This document shows, in pieces, positions 5,299 to 7,674 of a DNA stretch of 7,674 nt. Position 1 is the first letter of the stretch; each line of letters starts with the position of its first letter. The stretch covers positions 1 to 7,674 of the forward strand of contig CAMPIF010000194.1 of the NCBI GenBank assembly GCA_946886245.1. The letters are read 5' to 3'. Both the position numbers and the translations under genes were made by a program. The DNA is from Ectopseudomonas composti (GTDB taxonomy: Bacteria; Pseudomonadota; Gammaproteobacteria; Pseudomonadales; Pseudomonadaceae). The notes under the pieces are model-generated. The model was not told where the DNA came from, made no database searches, and was given only the letters and a program-made list of their open reading frames with translations.

Positions 5299-5988
5299 AT
5301 GGTTGGCAAGAACATCCTGATCGTCGATGACGAAGCACCGATCCGCGAGATGATTGCGGTGGCCCTGGAGATGGCCGGTTACGAGTGCCTGGAGGCGGAG
5401 AATACCCAGCAGGCCCACGCCGTGATCGTCGACCGCAAACCCGATCTGATCCTGCTCGACTGGATGCTGCCCGGCACCAGCGGCATCGAACTGGCCCGGC
5501 GCCTCAAGCGCGACGAGCTGACCAGCGACATCCCGATCATCATGCTCACCGCCAAGGGTGAAGAGGACAACAAGATCCAGGGCCTGGAAGTCGGCGCCGA
5601 CGACTACATCACCAAGCCGTTCTCACCGCGTGAGCTGGTGGCCCGCCTGAAGGCCGTGCTGCGCCGTGCCGGGCCCAGCGACAGCGAGGCGCCGATCGAG
5701 GTCGGTGGCCTGCTGCTGGACCCCATCAGCCACCGCGTCACCATCGACGGCAAACCGGCCGAGATGGGCCCGACCGAATATCGCCTGCTGCAGTTCTTCA
5801 TGACCCACCAGGAGCGTGCCTACACCCGCGGCCAACTGCTCGATCAGGTCTGGGGCGGCAACGTCTACGTCGAGGAGCGTACTGTCGACGTGCACATCCG
5901 CCGTCTGCGCAAGGCACTCGGTGATGTTTACGAAAACCTGGTACAAACCGTGCGCGGGACTGGGTATCGTTTCTCCACCAAAGGCTGA
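5299..5988 (+). CDS. phoB: Phosphate regulon response regulator PhoB
   Basis: PhoB is the OmpR-family response regulator that, when phosphorylated by PhoR, binds Pho boxes and recruits RNA polymerase to phosphate-scavenging genes. The 229-residue protein has a receiver domain (about 4-120) with acidic pocket D10-D11, phospho-acceptor D54 in [10 protein letters not shown], switch residue T84 in [11 protein letters not shown] and K106 in ITKPFSP. A winged-helix DNA-binding domain follows (about 132-227), with recognition helix [14 protein letters not shown] (194-207) and wing VRGTGYRF. Length equals the family norm. ATG 5299 is preceded by GAGG at 5288-5291, seven bases off. It sits behind its own Pho box. 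The final base of its stop codon is the first base of the left inverted repeat of the MITE-like element that separates it from phoR; the C-terminus itself is intact. Confidence 0.97.
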   Translation: MVGKNILIVDDEAPIREMIAVALEMAGYECLEAENTQQAHAVIVDRKPDLILLDWMLPGTSGIELARRLKRDELTSDIPIIMLTAKGEEDNKIQGLEVGADDYITKPFSPRELVARLKAVLRRAGPSDSEAPIEVGGLLLDPISHRVTIDGKPAEMGPTEYRLLQFFMTHQERAYTRGQLLDQVWGGNVYVEERTVDVHIRRLRKALGDVYENLVQTVRGTGYRFSTKG

Positions 5989-6216
5989 GAAGCTATTTAC
6001 GATCTGCTGCGCGTCGGCCCTGCTGCGTTGAAAACAGGTTCGGCGGGCCGCGAGCGGCCAACGCACTTTAGTGCGGCCCCGTAGGGGCGAACGGAGTGAG
6101 TAATGCTCATGTACAAAAGTACAGTCGCCCGCGACTCAGACCGTTCCTCACCTGCTTTCGTGGGGCCGCCATCGGTGTTGCATGGCTCTAGCTCGCGAGA
6201 TCGTAAATCAGCTTCT
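5988..6216. mobile_element. MITE-like palindromic element between phoB and phoR
   Basis: The 229-bp stretch is bounded by terminal inverted repeats: left AGAAGCTATTTACGATCT (5988-6005) and right AGATCGTAAATCAGCTTCT (6198-6216), identical in inverse apart from one extra base in the right arm. Inside are nested and local palindromes: GCGGCCCC with GGGGCCGC (6073-6080/6162-6169), GAACGGAGTGAG with CTCAGACCGTTC (6089-6100/6135-6146, 10 of 12), plus stems at 6046-6059, 6062-6075, 6076-6088 and 6110-6123. There is no convincing coding frame or transposase, and base use differs from the flanking genes. No clear target-site duplication is seen: the flanks are GCTG and GCGG. The left-end sequence is familiar to me as a recurrent intergenic repeat of mendocina/stutzeri-type pseudomonads. 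This is a non-autonomous element by inference. Confidence 0.72.
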
Positions 6217-6251
6217 GCGGGTTCGCTCTTCTCACAAGGATGCGCTCCATC

Positions 6252-7559
6252 GTGAATCAAGACTGGCGTGGCGCCGTGGTGCGCCGCCTGTTGCTGCTGG
6301 TTGGCGCTTGCCTGCTGCTCGGCTTCATCACCGGTGAATATGCCTGGGTGCTGGCCTGCGGCCTGGCCATTCATCTGGGCTGGACCCTGAGCCAACTGCT
6401 GCGCCTGCACAAATGGCTGCGCGAGCACAAACCCGACGAGCCACCGCCCGATGGTTACGGTCTGTGGGGCGAGGTGTTCGACAGCATCTACCACCTGCAA
6501 CGCCGTAACCAGAAGGCGCGTGGCCGCTTGCAGGCGGTGATCGATCGCGTGCAGGAGTCCACGGCTGCCCTCAAGGACGCCGTGGTGATGCTCGACAGCC
6601 AGGGCAACCTGGAATGGTGGAACCGCGCAGCGGAAACGCTGCTGGGCCTGAAAACCCCGCAAGACAGCGGCCAGCAGTTGGCCAACCTGGTGCGCGACCC
6701 GCGTTTCAAGGACTACTTCGAGCGCGGCAACTATGCCGATGCCCTGGAGATTCCTTCACCGATCAATGATCGTCGCCGTTTGCAGTTCCATATCACCCGC
6801 TACGGCAACCGCGAGCACCTGCTGCTGGTGCGTGACGTTACTCGTCTGCATCAGCTGGAACAGATGCGCAAGGATTTCGTCGCCAACGTCTCCCACGAGC
6901 TGCGCACGCCGCTGACGGTGATCGCCGGTTATCTGGAGACGCTCCTGGACAACGTCGAAGCGGTCAATCCGCGCTGGCTGCGCGCGCTGCAGCAAATGCA
7001 GCAACAGGGCGCACGCATGCAGACCCTGCTCAATGACCTGCTCTTGTTGGCGAAGCTGGAAGCCACCGATTACCCCTCGGACAACCAGCCGGTCGCGGTG
7101 GACCTGATGCTGCTGTCGATCAAGAACGACGCTCAGGCCCTGTCCGGCGATCAGCAACATCGCATCAGCCTGGAGGCCGACCCCCATCTCAAGCTCAAGG
7201 GCAGCGAGGCGGAGCTGCGCAGCGCCTTCTCCAACCTGGTGTTCAACGCGGTGAAGTACACCCCGGCCGGCGGTGACATCCGTATTCGCTGGTTGAGCGA
7301 CGAGAAGGGCGCGCACCTGGCCGTCAGCGATTCCGGCATGGGTATCGAGGCCAAGCACTTGCCGCGACTGACCGAACGTTTCTATCGCGTCGATTCGAGC
7401 CGTGCCAGCAACACGGGTGGCACCGGGCTGGGCCTGGCCATCGTCAAGCATGTGTTGCTGCGTCACCGTGGCAACCTGGAGATCAGCAGCGTACCGGGCA
7501 AGGGCAGCACCTTCACCTGCCATTTCGCCCCGGCACAGGTGGTGCAGCGTGCGCGCTGA
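6252..7559 (+). CDS. phoR: Phosphate regulon sensor histidine kinase PhoR
   Basis: PhoR is the inner-membrane histidine kinase that phosphorylates PhoB when phosphate is scarce, and dephosphorylates it in plenty under control of PstSCAB-PhoU. In the 435-residue form there are two close hydrophobic segments (about 11-27 and 31-48) with almost no periplasmic loop, a charged linker with DEPPPDGYGLWGE, a PAS domain (about 92-190), the HisKA box FVANVSHELRTPL with H215, and a HATPase domain with N box (N328, N332), G1 DSGMG (D360), F box ERFYRVD and G2 GTGLGLAIV. The start is uncertain. ATG 6240 is possible but touches AAGGA (6236-6240) with no spacing. GTG 6252 lies 11 bases after it and begins VNQDWRG, like the MNQ-W start of other pseudomonad PhoR proteins. 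The MITE-like element ends 35 bases upstream. Confidence 0.95.
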   Translation: MNQDWRGAVVRRLLLLVGACLLLGFITGEYAWVLACGLAIHLGWTLSQLLRLHKWLREHKPDEPPPDGYGLWGEVFDSIYHLQRRNQKARGRLQAVIDRVQESTAALKDAVVMLDSQGNLEWWNRAAETLLGLKTPQDSGQQLANLVRDPRFKDYFERGNYADALEIPSPINDRRRLQFHITRYGNREHLLLVRDVTRLHQLEQMRKDFVANVSHELRTPLTVIAGYLETLLDNVEAVNPRWLRALQQMQQQGARMQTLLNDLLLLAKLEATDYPSDNQPVAVDLMLLSIKNDAQALSGDQQHRISLEADPHLKLKGSEAELRSAFSNLVFNAVKYTPAGGDIRIRWLSDEKGAHLAVSDSGMGIEAKHLPRLTERFYRVDSSRASNTGGTGLGLAIVKHVLLRHRGNLEISSVPGKGSTFTCHFAPAQVVQRAR

Positions 7560-7621
7560 GTGCTTGCATTCGACGCGGCCAAGCGCCAACCTCTAGCGAT
7601 CATTGGCCAACCCGAACCTTC

Positions 7622-7674
7622 ATGGACCCCTCCACGAGTCTCCCCGCTTCTGCTTACTTCGCCGACTTCGGTCT
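7622..7674 (+). CDS. Likely CNNM/CorC-family ('hemolysin-like') membrane protein, 5' end (partial)
   Basis: An ATG at 7622 opens a frame that runs off the window after 17 full codons, reading MDPSTSLPASAYFADFG. This matches, from memory, the N-terminus of the CNNM- and CBS-domain protein often annotated as hemolysin or CorC-like transporter that follows phoR in several pseudomonads; there the next residues form the first membrane helix. Family members are thought to move or sense divalent cations. Nothing beyond the first residues is visible, and no clear Shine-Dalgarno precedes the ATG (upstream is CCCGAACCTTC). The 62-bp gap after phoR shows neither a terminator hairpin nor a strong promoter. 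The identification is mainly by synteny. Confidence 0.5.
   Translation, partial: MDPSTSLPASAYFADFG

Noticed and set aside
5997..6662. Transposase or other gene on the - strand through the phoB-phoR element
   Set aside because: Most of this frame lies antisense to phoR and the rest reads through palindromes; no transposase motif is visible.
6756..7589. 277-codon open frame on the - strand over phoR
   Set aside because: It is antisense to the conserved kinase domains, with Gln/His/Leu-rich shadow composition and no family motif.
7560..7621. Terminator or promoter after phoR
   Set aside because: There is no stable hairpin with a T-run; TTGCAT at 7564 has no acceptable -10 at 16-18 bases.

Overview
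This window looks like chromosome of a Pseudomonas-type gammaproteobacterium. The DNA is GC-rich with strong G/C at third codon positions. The right half has the ubiC-ubiA-phoB-phoR order familiar from Pseudomonas, with proteins that resemble the Pseudomonas versions closely. The abundant small repeats recall the mendocina/stutzeri side of the genus; that placement is inference from memory, not from a search. All genes read on the + strand.

Left part (1-3374): the end of a flagellar export/switch operon, in the order fliG (3' end only), fliH, fliI, fliJ, flgM, flgN. The genes are tightly packed: 1 and 6 bases between the first three, then a 4-base ATGA overlap (fliI/fliJ) and a 4-base GTGA overlap (flgM/flgN). 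Only fliJ-flgM has a real gap (78 bp). FliH, FliI and FliJ form the soluble ATPase complex that feeds substrates to the flagellar type III export gate. FlgM is the anti-sigma-28 factor, and FlgN is the chaperone for the hook-filament junction proteins. In the usual polar cluster of Pseudomonas, fliJ is not followed by flgM-flgN. Together with the position beside ubiC, this suggests a second, lateral-type flagellar set like those known in some pseudomonads and Azotobacter.

Middle part (3375-5216): a 237-bp junction with REP/REPIN-type inverted repeats, then ubiC (chorismate lyase) and ubiA (4-hydroxybenzoate polyprenyltransferase). These are the first two committed steps of ubiquinone synthesis. 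The 162 bp between them hold a compact array of three hairpins and a perfect TATAAT upstream of ubiA.

Right part (5217-7674): a clear Pho box and -10 element, then phoB and phoR, the phosphate-starvation two-component system. A 229-bp MITE-like palindromic element sits between phoB and phoR, running from the last base of the phoB stop codon to about 35 bases before the phoR start. The window closes with the first 17 codons of a likely CNNM/CorC ('hemolysin-like') membrane protein.

I do not see a wholly new gene system. The most interesting items are the MITE-like insertion splitting phoBR, the unusual flgMN placement in a probable second flagellar cluster, the perfect 12-glycine heptad-free repeat of FliH, and the hairpin array fused to the ubiC stop codon.
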